Of a stretch of 64,000 nt of DNA, positions 35,028 to 44,337 are shown piece by piece. This stretch comes from G963677085 sp963677085 (lineage in GTDB: Bacteria; Planctomycetota; Planctomycetia; Pirellulales; Thermoguttaceae). Both the position numbers and the translations under genes were made by a program. The stretch covers positions 186,001 to 250,000 of the forward strand of contig CAXXFH010000003.1 of NCBI GenBank assembly GCA_963677085.2, in the 5' to 3' direction. Positions within the stretch are counted from its first letter, which is position 1, and every line of letters starts with the position of its first letter. Under the pieces are notes generated by a model. That model searched no databases and was not told the DNA's origin. It worked only from the letters and a program-made list of their open reading frames with translations.

Positions 35028-36188
35028 ATGAGAATCATCGACCTGCGAACCTACCTGGTTCACTGCTATCGCACCAACTGGGTATTCATTAAAATTGAGA
35101 CAGACCAAGGCATATCCGGCATCGGCGAAGCGACTCTTGAGATGAAGGAGAAGACCGTCGAAGCCGCCGTCGCGGAGCTAAAAGATTACCTACTAGGTAA
35201 AGATCCTCGTCAGATCGAGCACCATTTTCACCTTATTTACCGCGACTCGTACTGGCGAGCAGGGCCTGTATTAATGTCGGCCCTTAGCGCCGTGGAAATG
35301 GCCCTCTGGGATATTTCGGCCAAGGAACTAGGTGTGCCAGCCTATCGCCTGTTGGGCGGTAAGTGCAACGACCGTGTGAAGGCCTACGCCAATGCGTGGT
35401 TCGCCGGCGCAAAAACGCCTGAGGCGTTCGCCGAAAAGGCCAAAGAGGCCGTTGCCCGAGGGTTTCAGGCCCTGAAGTGGGATCCGTTTGGTAGTGCGTA
35501 CATGAACATCTCGGCCAAAGAACTCGACAACGCGATGGCAACGGTTGGCGCCGTCCGCGATGCCGTGGGCAACGAGGCCGACCTGTTGATCGAGGGCCAC
35601 GGCCGATTCAACGTGCCTACCGCCTGCACGATCGCCCGGGCGTTGGAACCTTTCAACCCCCTGTTCTTCGAGGAACCTATCCCCCCCGACAATCTTGACG
35701 CGTTGGCTGACGTGCGACGCAAGTCGCCGATCAACATCGCCGCTGGCGAGCGTTTGTATCATCGCTGCCAATTTCGCGAGTTGTTCGAAAAACGGGCGGC
35801 CGACGTCATCCAACCAGACATCTCCCATGCCGGCGGGCTGGGAGAATGCAAAAAAATCGCGGCCATGGCCGAAACCTATCACGTGGCATTCGCGCCGCAC
35901 AATCCTAGCGGCCCGGTCGCTAATGCGGCAACTCTGCAACTGGCCGCTTGCACGCCCAATTTTTTCCTGCTAGAAACCATGGCTTCCGACATTCCCTGGC
36001 GGAAAGATCTTACGACCGAAAACCTGGTCTTCAAGGACGGCTATTTCCATATTTCCGACCGCCCCGGTTTGGGCCTCGAGCTTAACGAAGAGGCCTTTGA
36101 CGCTCATCCCTACGAGGCCCGCCCGCTGCGACATTACCGCGGCGACCTAACCGACATCCGCCCACCCGAAGCAGCACCCTATTTCTAA
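35028..36188 (+). CDS. Galactonate-dehydratase-like enolase-superfamily enzyme
   Basis: 386 residues, cytoplasmic, Mg-dependent sugar-acid dehydratase. Active-site positions match E. coli D-galactonate dehydratase with a constant offset of six: Glu189 and His191 (IEGHGRF) for Asp183/His185, Glu215 for 209, Glu241 (AAGERL) for 235 and His291 (APHNPSGP) for 285; the reference numbering is from memory. The first metal ligand is Glu rather than Asp, seen in some subgroups and possibly changing specificity. It sits between the MFS and SDR genes with short gaps (23 and 38 bp). Product would be a 2-keto-3-deoxy sugar acid; the true substrate is unknown. Confidence 0.86.
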   Translation: MRIIDLRTYLVHCYRTNWVFIKIETDQGISGIGEATLEMKEKTVEAAVAELKDYLLGKDPRQIEHHFHLIYRDSYWRAGPVLMSALSAVEMALWDISAKELGVPAYRLLGGKCNDRVKAYANAWFAGAKTPEAFAEKAKEAVARGFQALKWDPFGSAYMNISAKELDNAMATVGAVRDAVGNEADLLIEGHGRFNVPTACTIARALEPFNPLFFEEPIPPDNLDALADVRRKSPINIAAGERLYHRCQFRELFEKRAADVIQPDISHAGGLGECKKIAAMAETYHVAFAPHNPSGPVANAATLQLAACTPNFFLLETMASDIPWRKDLTTENLVFKDGYFHISDRPGLGLELNEEAFDAHPYEARPLRHYRGDLTDIRPPEAAPYF

Positions 36189-36226
36189 CGATTCCAGCAC
36201 CTCTGGCAGGAGAGGATAAGATAAGC

Positions 36227-37006
36227 ATGTTCCAAGGGAAAAACATCCTCGTAACCGGTTCCGCCCGCAATACGGGTCTGGGGATCGCTCAAGTGTTTGG
36301 ACGCTACGGGGCGACGGTTTTCGTCAGCGGCCGATCTGCCGAAGACGTCGCCCGCGTTGTCGAAAATCTCAACCGCGACGCCAGTGCCGATGGCGAGCGA
36401 TATCTGCCGGCCGCCGTGGACATCGCGAAGGTCGACGACGTCGTATGCCTGTTCACCGACATCCAGCAACAGGTCGGCGGGCTCGATGTGCTGGTAAACA
36501 ACGCCTGCCATCTGGGCGTGGGCTACCATTTCCTCGACATGCCGATGGATTTCTTCGACGACGTACTGGCAGTGAACCTCCGCGGCTATGCCCTGTGCAG
36601 TCAGCTTGCCGCCCGACAGATGATTGCCCGCGACGGCGGAGCAATCGTCAACGTCGGTTCCAACACGGCAAGCCGGGCCATGGCCGGCCGGACGGCCTAC
36701 ATCGCCTCGAAAGGAGGCGTGGAAAGCCTCACTCGTGCAATGGCCGTCGAGTTGGCGGAACACCACATCCGAGTCAACTGCGTTATTCCCGGCTACATCT
36801 ATACCGAACGCTGGGATACGCTCGACGAAGAAATCATTCGCCGCCGGCGGATGAACGTCCCGTTGGCGAAGGAGTCCAGCCCGGAAGATATTGGCGAAGC
36901 CGCGGCGTTTCTTGCCTCGTCGAAATCGGGTAACATCACGGGCGCCTCGCTTCCGGTCTCCGGCGGAATCGACATCCGCATGGTCCCCCCCGACTGCGAC
37001 GCATAA
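36227..37006 (+). CDS. Short-chain dehydrogenase/reductase (SDR)
   Basis: 259 residues, classical SDR. Cofactor motif VTGSARNTGLG (9-19) with NNA near 91-93; catalytic Ser145, Tyr158 and Lys162 (TAYIASKGG); C-terminal SGGIDIRM. NAD(P)-dependent oxidation of a sugar or sugar acid is likely. AGGAGAGG about ten bases upstream is a strong ribosome binding site. It is last in the MFS - dehydratase - SDR operon and probably the oxidising step, paralleling the zinc dehydrogenase in the 8-12.8 kb operon. Confidence 0.88.
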   Translation: MFQGKNILVTGSARNTGLGIAQVFGRYGATVFVSGRSAEDVARVVENLNRDASADGERYLPAAVDIAKVDDVVCLFTDIQQQVGGLDVLVNNACHLGVGYHFLDMPMDFFDDVLAVNLRGYALCSQLAARQMIARDGGAIVNVGSNTASRAMAGRTAYIASKGGVESLTRAMAVELAEHHIRVNCVIPGYIYTERWDTLDEEIIRRRRMNVPLAKESSPEDIGEAAAFLASSKSGNITGASLPVSGGIDIRMVPPDCDA

Positions 37007-37150
37007 GACGACGGAAGCGGATTCCTGCCTAGGTCCGGCAGCACCGGTTTGGCTAGTGTCCCAGCCGCCCAGTGTTCTATATTCCCAACTGTCGAACACC
37101 ATGCGCACGCTTGCGTGGGCATGGCCCCGTACGTTTCGTTTGGCGCAATA

Positions 37151-37256
37151 CTATTGGTTCCTGGTTTGATTGTGGAACACTTCCTTGCGTTCCGGCCCGA
37201 AAAACCGGGCTCCCGTTGGTCGCCCTCGTTCCACAAGCAATGCAGGACGCAATAGG
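37151..37256. repeat. MITE-like ~105-bp inverted-repeat element, copy 5
   Basis: Starts CTATTGGTTCCTGGTTTGAT and ends GCAATGCAGGACGCAATAGG, with inverted ends through TTGTGGAAC / GTTCCACAA. The core CCGGGCTCCCGTTGGTCGCC is the reverse complement of the core in copies 2 and 4. Most similar in its arms to copy 1 (34-138). Confidence 0.72.
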
Positions 37257-37289
37257 GTAGTGCACCATTCAGATGGGACGTTATTCTGC

Positions 37290-37357
37290 GTGTGCCACTG
37301 GCTATGCCAGTGCTTTTGATCGCAGTTGTTTCCGCACTCGCATAGCCAGTGACACAC
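37290..37357. repeat. Long imperfect inverted repeat
   Basis: Two 24-nt arms, GTGTGCCACTGGCTATGCC... and its near complement ...GCATAGCCAGTGACACAC, separated by 20 nt. Only about two mismatches. Strong enough to fold in RNA or single-stranded DNA; it lies between convergent genes and could end transcription from both sides. Confidence 0.7.
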
Positions 37358-37400
37358 ACATCCGACCCAAAATACGATGCCTCAACTATGACGCACTACA

Positions 37401-38750
37401 CTAGGGTTTCGTGGCCGGAGCATGCACGACGAACCGGCTAATTCCCAACGTGCCACCCTCAGACTTGAGCGTTAGCGTGTGTGCCTGATTCTCGCAACCC
37501 TGCACAAGCAGTGTGCGCGTTTCAGCGGCCGTCGGTTCGTACACCCGGGTAAACAGCGGATAGCTGTGCCACTTTACCTGAAAGCCGTCGGGCAGCGTTG
37601 CCTTGCGATATCCCAACGTCCAGGCTATCCGCCAATCAGACGGCTCGATAATGACGCGTTGCGAACGCGAAACGAATCGCTCGGTGTCCCAACCGTCGCC
37701 GTCTGCGCCGGTCACGCTGCCTTCGACACGAAAGTGGATCTTCTTGCCGTCGGGGGTCGAGTCGGGCAGACAAGTTAGTGTCCAATCCTCTTCGACCAGC
37801 GGTTGCTCGAATGCGATGTTATTGATTGCCGGCATCCAAATTCTCGCCGGGCCAACGCTCGGCCGTGAGATTGCCCAGAGCCGTTTGTTGCCGTCCATCG
37901 GCTCCCCGTCGAGCAGCACGGTTGCCTTGGCGCCCGTCGTGCCGGTGCCGTCGGAAATTGCCACGACGCGATTGCCCTTAAACCGAAGTGTTAGGCTACC
38001 GTCGGCACCGCGCGTCACGGCCGGATCGTCGGCGGCAATGGTCGTGATAGTGCCGGCCTTTTCGGGATTGTCGCCAAGTTCGGGTGCGCGAACCAACTCT
38101 TCACCAATCAGCCGAGCATACAATTCGCATCCCTGCGGGTTGAGGTGAACGGCGTCCGAAAGCAGATCTTTGACTCCCAGGCCACTTTCCGCCAAATGCT
38201 TGCGCCACTTTTCGCGCAGATCGATCAACATACAGTCGTACTTCGGCGCAACGGCACGGATCTCCTCCGCTCTCGCGTCGTGAGAGGTGTTGATTTCGTT
38301 CGGCTTTTCACGCGAGCGGCTATTGAGGTGGCTCGTCCAGATCACGATCTCAGCCGAAGTTCGCTCACGCACGCGCCGAACGATCTCCTCGTATTTGTCC
38401 ATCGGCCCGTAGACATGGAAGAACAGAAGGTCGGGATACCACGGATAAAGGTCGTGATCCGCCGTACGAATGAGAACATTGGATGTGTAACCGCCGATCG
38501 CCGCGTTGCGGAATTCGAATTTGACGGTGGGGTATTTTTCCTTGAGTTGTTTCTCGACGAGCTTCGTCCACGGCTGCGCGGTGATCGACTGCCCATAGAA
38601 CATCACTCGCACATGGGCAGGGTTTTCTGCCGTCGACTCCTCCAGCTTTTTCATCGTACGTTGAATGTAGGCCGCCGATGGATTTTGCGACGCGGCGGCG
38701 ACGGACGTGGTGGCCAGCATGACGGCCAGAAGGATGCTTTGCATGTTCAT
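37401..38750 (-). CDS. Secreted SGNH/GDSL hydrolase
   Basis: 449 residues. Leader MNMQSILLAVMLATTSVAAA. The SGNH nucleophile block is FYGQSITAQPW (Ser55, Gln replacing the usual Asp of GDS); Asn/Gly blocks are RNAAIGGYTSN; the Asp/His block is DAVHLNPQGC. The C-terminal half (about 240-449) is a beta-sandwich extension, as in multidomain carbohydrate esterases. Probably removes acetyl or other acyl groups from polysaccharides. A second ATG two codons in (38744) has better spacing to AAGGG and may be the true start. It is followed by a strongly repetitive convergent gap and shares its strand with the large GH13 gene. Confidence 0.82.
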   Translation of the reverse strand: MNMQSILLAVMLATTSVAAASQNPSAAYIQRTMKKLEESTAENPAHVRVMFYGQSITAQPWTKLVEKQLKEKYPTVKFEFRNAAIGGYTSNVLIRTADHDLYPWYPDLLFFHVYGPMDKYEEIVRRVRERTSAEIVIWTSHLNSRSREKPNEINTSHDARAEEIRAVAPKYDCMLIDLREKWRKHLAESGLGVKDLLSDAVHLNPQGCELYARLIGEELVRAPELGDNPEKAGTITTIAADDPAVTRGADGSLTLRFKGNRVVAISDGTGTTGAKATVLLDGEPMDGNKRLWAISRPSVGPARIWMPAINNIAFEQPLVEEDWTLTCLPDSTPDGKKIHFRVEGSVTGADGDGWDTERFVSRSQRVIIEPSDWRIAWTLGYRKATLPDGFQVKWHSYPLFTRVYEPTAAETRTLLVQGCENQAHTLTLKSEGGTLGISRFVVHAPATKP

Positions 38751-38848
38751 TTCCCTTCGGTTGATAGTCTATGGAATCTAAGTCGTATGGTCTGATTAGC
38801 GAGGATACATTTTTTGACCGTTGGGCAACGGAAGACGAGCGTCTCTCA

Positions 38849-41800
38849 TCATGGTTGCGCTTGTTCGATCTTTACGTCGTCGATCCAGATCGTTCCCTTG
38901 TTGCCGTTCATTCCCAGTTCGACGGTTACCGACTGCAATTGCTCCGGTACGGTCAACGGCACTTGCAGGGTTTGCCATGAGCTATCGCCCCACGGCAAGC
39001 TGGTGGTCGCAAACGAGCCACGCCCGGCGGCCGTCACACTCCATCGAAGGCAGGCGGTCTTCCAACTCGCATCCGCCCGCTGGACACCCGTCCCCTTCAC
39101 ACGAGCCGTGAGCAGCCATTTCGAGCCTGGAACACATTCCGACACAGGCAATGTCTGCCGGATCAAACGGTATGATTGGCCGTCGCCTTCGATCATCACA
39201 CAGCGGTTGCCGCTGTCGACCGTATACTCAGCTCCGGGCGGTAGCTGCCAAGCATCGTGTTGAACGCTGCCTCGCACCACGTCTTCGCCGGACAACAACA
39301 AGATTGTACCACCTGAGCCCGACGCCTCAAAATCTCCGTCCTTCAACAACTCGGCGTCTCTGCCGACAACGAGTGGCACGGTCGCATCGTCAGCAGCCAC
39401 CGTATCGTCGCAAGCCACACTGCATGTCAGCCCGTTCCATTGCGAGGCACCGCGATTGTCCGGTTTGCCGTCCATCCACGCCAGATATAGGTCGTCACCG
39501 TGCATAAACACATTGTCGGGCGAGGTGCCAAACCAACGCACGTCGCCCAACCGCAGCGTTACGGCAGTCGCGTCCGAAAGACGCACGTCGCATGGCACAC
39601 GCTCCGATGTCGGACTCTTGGCCACCTCGGCAAAGCGTTGTCCCGCCGCATTTTGCTCGTCCGTCAGAAATACGCCATCTGCGTCGGACAACGTAACGCT
39701 CTTCACCCCCTCGGTTTTCAGTTGAAGCGCGAGAAAGGCATATTTGGCATCCACAACGGCTGGCGGCTTGATCGCGATTGCATACCGAAACGCGGGACCT
39801 TCGCCAAACGTATAGGAACTGTAAAAGAGCACCGGGTGGCCCATCTTGTCGAAACGACCAAACCCACGCAACGTGCCGCAGAAATTCAGCCGGATGTCGG
39901 GGCCGTCTTGTTCGATCCGAACGGTGGCTTCCACGTCATTCTCTTGTGCAAAACGTTTGTCCTGGCCAAAACCCTTGTCGGTGTAAATGGATCCGTGATG
40001 CAACACCTGCCGCCATCCATCGGATTCCTTGCGCCATAAACCGGTTAGGGTGCCGGTGCGTGCGACCCGCGCACGGAAATGGGTATTCACGAATTCCCAA
40101 CCGCCGCCGACAATTCTCAGATGAGGATCACCCGTGTCCGTGGTCGCTGCCTTCGTCGCAACGGTCGTTTGAAGACGAAAACGCAGTTCGTCCTGCCCAA
40201 AGTTCACACCGTTTTCGTTGCTCTGCCATGCGACGAGAACCTTCATGCCGTGTGACTCGCCCACGCGATCGAGCACCTGTACGCTGGCGGGCAAGTTCGA
40301 CGGATAGAAACCAAAAGCGGTCGTTCTTCCTGCGGCCGACACCGCTGCGGCCCACGCGCGGTCACACGACAGACCGAATGGATGCAGTCGCGAGTCCCAC
40401 GTAACGGCCGTCCCCTGCGGCAGCCGATAGATGGAACCGATTACACCGTCGCATTTGGGATGTCGCACACGAAACGGCGAAACGAACAATCCTTCGGCCG
40501 TTTGGGCTTGCCAGACGACTGCCTCTGGCAGGTCGAATACCATGGCGGCACCTTCAGGGACGCCTCCCTGCCACGTGGCGCGCACGTAAATGCTTCCCGC
40601 CTTACAACGGGAGTAACTCAGCCGTAGCGTATGACCGCCGAACTGTTTTGTCACCGCGACCCCGCCGGATGACTCGCGGCAGGTGGTCTGGCCACCGGCC
40701 TTCGCCAGATCTCGCGGTAACACAAGATCCATCCCGCCTGCCAGCGTCACACCGTCCTGCCGCCACCCAGAAATCAACCCCGTAGCAGAGTCGATCAGCA
40801 GTGTGCCTGCTTCCGTCTTCAGTTCCAATTGTCGTGCCGTATTCATTGGCGGTCGCGGTTTCGACGGCGCAGCTTCTTGCCCAGCCGCAGAAGCCATCTC
40901 CGGCAACGACGCACTCTCAAACCGCACAACCGTATATCCGAATGCCGGCAATGTTACCAAAACCCTGCACGCCTCGGCATCGTTTTGCACTGCCAGTGCG
41001 TCGCCGGTCATCAAATCGCGTGCCGTATGCGCCGCACGCAACGTCTCGGGCAAGCACGCCAGCGGTACCGACACGGTACCAGTCGCCTCCCGCCCGTCGA
41101 GATTCACCAACACCACCGACGCGCGGTCCGGCGTCTGCGGCGTTTTGTCCCACGCATAGTCCGAGTGCCATACAGACGAGTCTTCCTTGGGTACTGTCAC
41201 CGTGCGGAGGCAGGCAAATACGCCCTCGGGCGCTGTCACACTCAAATAGTCCGCCTCGCCTATATTCAATTCCGGCACGTGGCTCCGTACGTGAAAAATC
41301 TTGCGAAACACGTCGAAGTTGCCGTCTTCCATCTCGTGGTACACCATTGGGATGCCGTCGATCCACGAGATCAACGCCAGTAACGCACGTTGCGGTCGTG
41401 CTCCGTACCAAAGTCCGGATCGCAGACTGTCGTGGCTCTCCAAATGCCGCATGCGCACCAGGTCGGGCACTTCAGCACACTGCTGCTCGTGCAACCAGCG
41501 GCGCAAACGCGGGACAAACACCCCCGCGGGCACCTTGCGGAAATCGTGTAACACGTGATAACACAAATCGAAATCGTAGGTCGAATCGCTTACCACGCCA
41601 TGGACACTTGCGCCCACCTCGGCAAGATTCGCACCATCGGGCCGGATTGCTTTGACCGCCTTACGCAGGGCGCGCTGCATGGCGAAGCCACCCTGAGCCT
41701 GTGCATGACTCGCCCGGGCGTACGGAATGGCCGGATTCCAGTTCGGAATCTTGCTACCACCACACGCGTCGATGCGAAACCCGTCGAGCCCATACTCGCG

Positions 41801-43069
41801 TGTGTAAAATGACACCACATCGCTCATATAGTCGATCCACGTCGGCCAGTTGAAGTCGAAGCACCAATAGTGCAGCGTGGAACCGTCTTCGTTTTGCACA
41901 AGCCACTCGGGATGCTGCTTGGCTCGTGGGTACTCGTTGGAACCGCCATGCGGTACGCAATCTTGCCAGACTCGCATCCCCAGTGCGTGCGCCTTGGCCG
42001 TAAGTGCCTTGTAGTCGTCGGGCGTGCCAAGTCCCTCCTGGAGTTTGTAATAGTCGCGTGGCCAATAGATCGACTTGTCTTCCAACGGCATCAACCAAAT
42101 CGCGTTGCAACTGAGACGCCGGATGTGTGGCAGAAATTCGGTGGCCGCTTTGAACCCGCCGAGATCTTTGCACTGCGAGCCGATGGTGCCACCCGGATGG
42201 AAGGAGTAAAGAATAACGCGTTTGAGCCAATCAGGACGATCTTCCGGCGGCACCTGCTTGACGAAACGAAACCACTCGCCCATGCGTCGCAGGGCGGTTT
42301 CTGCATCGTTCGGTTGGAGCCACAACCAAGCGTCGCCCACCTTCTGCGCCACGCCCTTGCGCACGTGCCCCTGCATGTTGAACGACTGAGTCACGCGAAT
42401 GGTGTGCTCGCCTTCGGTTACCCCGGAACTTCCGCGGTCCGAATAGTCTGGCAACTCGTCGGTTATCCAAATCGCAGACCAACCATCGCCGGTCTCGGCG
42501 ACCACCGGACAAGGACTTCGGCCGCTGTAAGTCTTGCGGTTGGCGATCAACTCCTTCGTACCAGTTCGCCGCGGCGGATAACGGGCGGGATAGAGATAGC
42601 CCCCAGCCTCACCGAGCGACAGCATGCCACCCTGAAACCAAAACCCTGTGATCTTATTGTCCGCCGAACCCTGCCAAGTGATTTCGAACCAGCGCCGGAG
42701 CATCCCCTTCTCGGGAAAGAGCTGTACGTAGCCGTCGACTACCCAATCGCGAATCTTCATCCGACTTCGTACAGTATCCGTACCAACCCGCTCCACGGCG
42801 AGACATTCGATTGCCGAGCCGTTCCCGGTAACCCAACCGTCGCCCTGCTTCAGGTCGAAAACCTGTTTCGTGCCGGCCGCTTTCACCACGACCTGGCCAT
42901 CGCAAAGTACGTCGCCGGCCCAACCGGTTTGCGGATCCAACCGCACGGCGAAGTGTTCGGTGCCAAACACCTTACCCTGCGGCGTCTGCAGCAACGGCAA
43001 TTCCTCGGCCCTTGCTCCCGTGGCGAACATTACTGCCATCCATCCTACGAACACGGCACATGTCTTCAT
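38849..43069 (-). CDS. Very large multidomain GH13 (alpha-amylase family) protein
   Basis: 1406 residues from the ATG at 43069 (GGAG seven bases upstream; leader MKTCAVFVGWMAVMFATGARA); the longer frame to 43156 is unsupported. Domains: N-terminal beta-sandwich (about 25-270); GH13 barrel (about 280-600) with Asp370 region (VWQDCVPHGG), nucleophile Asp434 (DGFRIDACGG), acid/base Glu484 (LAEVG) and Asp547 (ESHDS); an all-beta amylase C domain to about 720; a second long beta-rich region (about 745-1210) without recognised motifs; and a C-terminal CBM-like jelly roll (LLKDGDFEASGSG ... IWIDDVKIEQ). Typical GH13 enzymes are 450-700 residues. Likely secreted and acting on an alpha-glucan or related alpha-glycoside. 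Confidence 0.83.
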   Translation of the reverse strand: MKTCAVFVGWMAVMFATGARAEELPLLQTPQGKVFGTEHFAVRLDPQTGWAGDVLCDGQVVVKAAGTKQVFDLKQGDGWVTGNGSAIECLAVERVGTDTVRSRMKIRDWVVDGYVQLFPEKGMLRRWFEITWQGSADNKITGFWFQGGMLSLGEAGGYLYPARYPPRRTGTKELIANRKTYSGRSPCPVVAETGDGWSAIWITDELPDYSDRGSSGVTEGEHTIRVTQSFNMQGHVRKGVAQKVGDAWLWLQPNDAETALRRMGEWFRFVKQVPPEDRPDWLKRVILYSFHPGGTIGSQCKDLGGFKAATEFLPHIRRLSCNAIWLMPLEDKSIYWPRDYYKLQEGLGTPDDYKALTAKAHALGMRVWQDCVPHGGSNEYPRAKQHPEWLVQNEDGSTLHYWCFDFNWPTWIDYMSDVVSFYTREYGLDGFRIDACGGSKIPNWNPAIPYARASHAQAQGGFAMQRALRKAVKAIRPDGANLAEVGASVHGVVSDSTYDFDLCYHVLHDFRKVPAGVFVPRLRRWLHEQQCAEVPDLVRMRHLESHDSLRSGLWYGARPQRALLALISWIDGIPMVYHEMEDGNFDVFRKIFHVRSHVPELNIGEADYLSVTAPEGVFACLRTVTVPKEDSSVWHSDYAWDKTPQTPDRASVVLVNLDGREATGTVSVPLACLPETLRAAHTARDLMTGDALAVQNDAEACRVLVTLPAFGYTVVRFESASLPEMASAAGQEAAPSKPRPPMNTARQLELKTEAGTLLIDSATGLISGWRQDGVTLAGGMDLVLPRDLAKAGGQTTCRESSGGVAVTKQFGGHTLRLSYSRCKAGSIYVRATWQGGVPEGAAMVFDLPEAVVWQAQTAEGLFVSPFRVRHPKCDGVIGSIYRLPQGTAVTWDSRLHPFGLSCDRAWAAAVSAAGRTTAFGFYPSNLPASVQVLDRVGESHGMKVLVAWQSNENGVNFGQDELRFRLQTTVATKAATTDTGDPHLRIVGGGWEFVNTHFRARVARTGTLTGLWRKESDGWRQVLHHGSIYTDKGFGQDKRFAQENDVEATVRIEQDGPDIRLNFCGTLRGFGRFDKMGHPVLFYSSYTFGEGPAFRYAIAIKPPAVVDAKYAFLALQLKTEGVKSVTLSDADGVFLTDEQNAAGQRFAEVAKSPTSERVPCDVRLSDATAVTLRLGDVRWFGTSPDNVFMHGDDLYLAWMDGKPDNRGASQWNGLTCSVACDDTVAADDATVPLVVGRDAELLKDGDFEASGSGGTILLLSGEDVVRGSVQHDAWQLPPGAEYTVDSGNRCVMIEGDGQSYRLIRQTLPVSECVPGSKWLLTARVKGTGVQRADASWKTACLRWSVTAAGRGSFATTSLPWGDSSWQTLQVPLTVPEQLQSVTVELGMNGNKGTIWIDDVKIEQAQP

Positions 43070-43394
43070 GCGTTTGCTCCACGGCAAGAACGGGCCGCCT
43101 GTTGCCTTGGTTAACCGCCACAGAATGGTAATCGTACGGGTCGGTGCATCCGACATCCACGAAACGGAACTCGCAAAGCCGGACAGTCTGCGCAGTGTAA
43201 AACTCGTATCGCGACACCTACGAAACTACGGCACGCTCTGGGCGTGACTCGCTTCGCACCGCATTCGCTGTCGCCTGCGGAGGCATTGCGATTCTTGCGC
43301 GGGGTGGGGGATGAATTGGGGAAGCCTACTCGGGGCAGGAAATAGCCACTCTCCCCAATATAGAAGGGCCGTCTTTGGCTTGTCAAGAATTTCG
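43070..43394. other. 325-bp intergenic region, nothing recognised
   Basis: Between the GDSL hydrolase stop and the GH13 start, both on the minus strand. It should contain the promoter for the GH13 gene, but no convincing motif, repeat or small gene was seen. Confidence 0.4.
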
Positions 43395-44099
43395 TCACTT
43401 GGCCGGCCAGAACGCGCGCACCGTACGTTCCCATTCATCGGCCATGAGTTGGTGCCCGCGATACGTCGGGTGAACGCCGTCCCAAATCCAGTAGTCGGCC
43501 GGTGCGTGCTTCGCAGCCTCGTCGAAGACGCGTTGGAAACACACGAGTGCCGCCCCATGCTTCTGCGCAAGTCGAGCGACGGTCTCTTGACGCTTCCGGA
43601 TACCCTCATTGACCTTGCCCGTGGGCCTAACGAACGGCTCGCACAACACAAGCTTGATCTTGGGGTTCGCCGTCTTCGCGGCCGTGATGAGTTTGTCGTA
43701 TGTCTCTTCGTATTGATCGAACGGAACACCCTGGCCGTTGTCGTTCACACCGATCAGGATACTCAGCACATCGGGTTTCAGGTCGAGCGTATCCGCCTGC
43801 CAACGGCGTTGCAGGTCAAGCACCGTGTTGCCGCTGATGCCGCGATTAACGAAATCGAGCCTCCGCTCGGGAAACGCGGCTCCGTGTCGGGCGGCGATGA
43901 TAAAGACATAACCGTGCCCCAGGATGTGGTTCGGGTCGACATTGCGACCACGATTGCCATCGGTGATCGAGTCTCCCTGGAACAGAATACGGGCGTTCGG
44001 CGTGAAAGCGGCAATCGGTTCGGTAGCTTTGGCCGGGGTCAGGAGACTTGCCAACAGAACCGTGAAAACCGTTGCCGGAATTAGTCTCGTAATTCTCAT
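43395..44099 (-). CDS. Secreted SGNH/GDSL hydrolase (rhamnogalacturonan acetylesterase-like)
   Basis: 234 residues. Leader MRITRLIPATVFTVLLASLLT...A. Block I ILFQGDSITDGNR with Ser44, block II NRGISGNTVLDL, block III IGVNDNGQG, and the Asp-His pair in WDGVHPTYRGHQ give a complete SGNH catalytic set. Family members deacetylate plant or algal polysaccharides or hydrolyse lipids. The frame is open to 44369, but the ATG at 44099 begins the leader. No strong ribosome binding site. The other SGNH enzyme (37401-38750) is on the same strand beyond the GH13 gene. Confidence 0.87.
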   Translation of the reverse strand: MRITRLIPATVFTVLLASLLTPAKATEPIAAFTPNARILFQGDSITDGNRGRNVDPNHILGHGYVFIIAARHGAAFPERRLDFVNRGISGNTVLDLQRRWQADTLDLKPDVLSILIGVNDNGQGVPFDQYEETYDKLITAAKTANPKIKLVLCEPFVRPTGKVNEGIRKRQETVARLAQKHGAALVCFQRVFDEAAKHAPADYWIWDGVHPTYRGHQLMADEWERTVRAFWPAK

Positions 44100-44270
44100 C
44101 GTCAACCGTTGTTCTTTCTCGAATGGATGGGTAACAATGTATGTGTGTTGACGTAACTTCCTACGCGACACCCGTCTGATTGTAATCACATCGAACGCCG
44201 TGTCAAAAAACCGCTCGCGAAACGCCACCTCAAGTAACAACACGACGGGCAGCCAAACACCAGACTGGAA

Positions 44271-44303
44271 AAACAAAAACCCCGCCGGACAGACCAGCGG
44301 GGC
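44271..44303 (-). terminator. Rho-independent terminator of the PEP-CTERM gene
   Basis: Read on the minus strand: stem CCCCGC / GCGGGG with an 11-nt loop, then TTTTTGTTTTT. It starts 35 bp after the stop of the PEP-CTERM gene at 44338 and is a classical intrinsic terminator separating that gene from the GDSL hydrolase gene. Confidence 0.82.
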
Positions 44304-44337
44304 GATGAAAAACAAGCTCCATGGAAGCGCCGACGGC

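Larger units (their letters stand above)
37007..37400. other. 394-bp convergent gap filled with palindromic repeats
   Basis: No gene. From left to right: a short stretch of the family A repeat (37035-37070, CGGCAGCACCGGTTTGGCT); a palindrome of the GCCATGCCCACGC family with one mismatch (37099-37124); a MITE-like element (37151-37256); and a large inverted repeat (37290-37357). As the neighbouring genes converge, the hairpins may serve as a bidirectional terminator. Confidence 0.6.
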
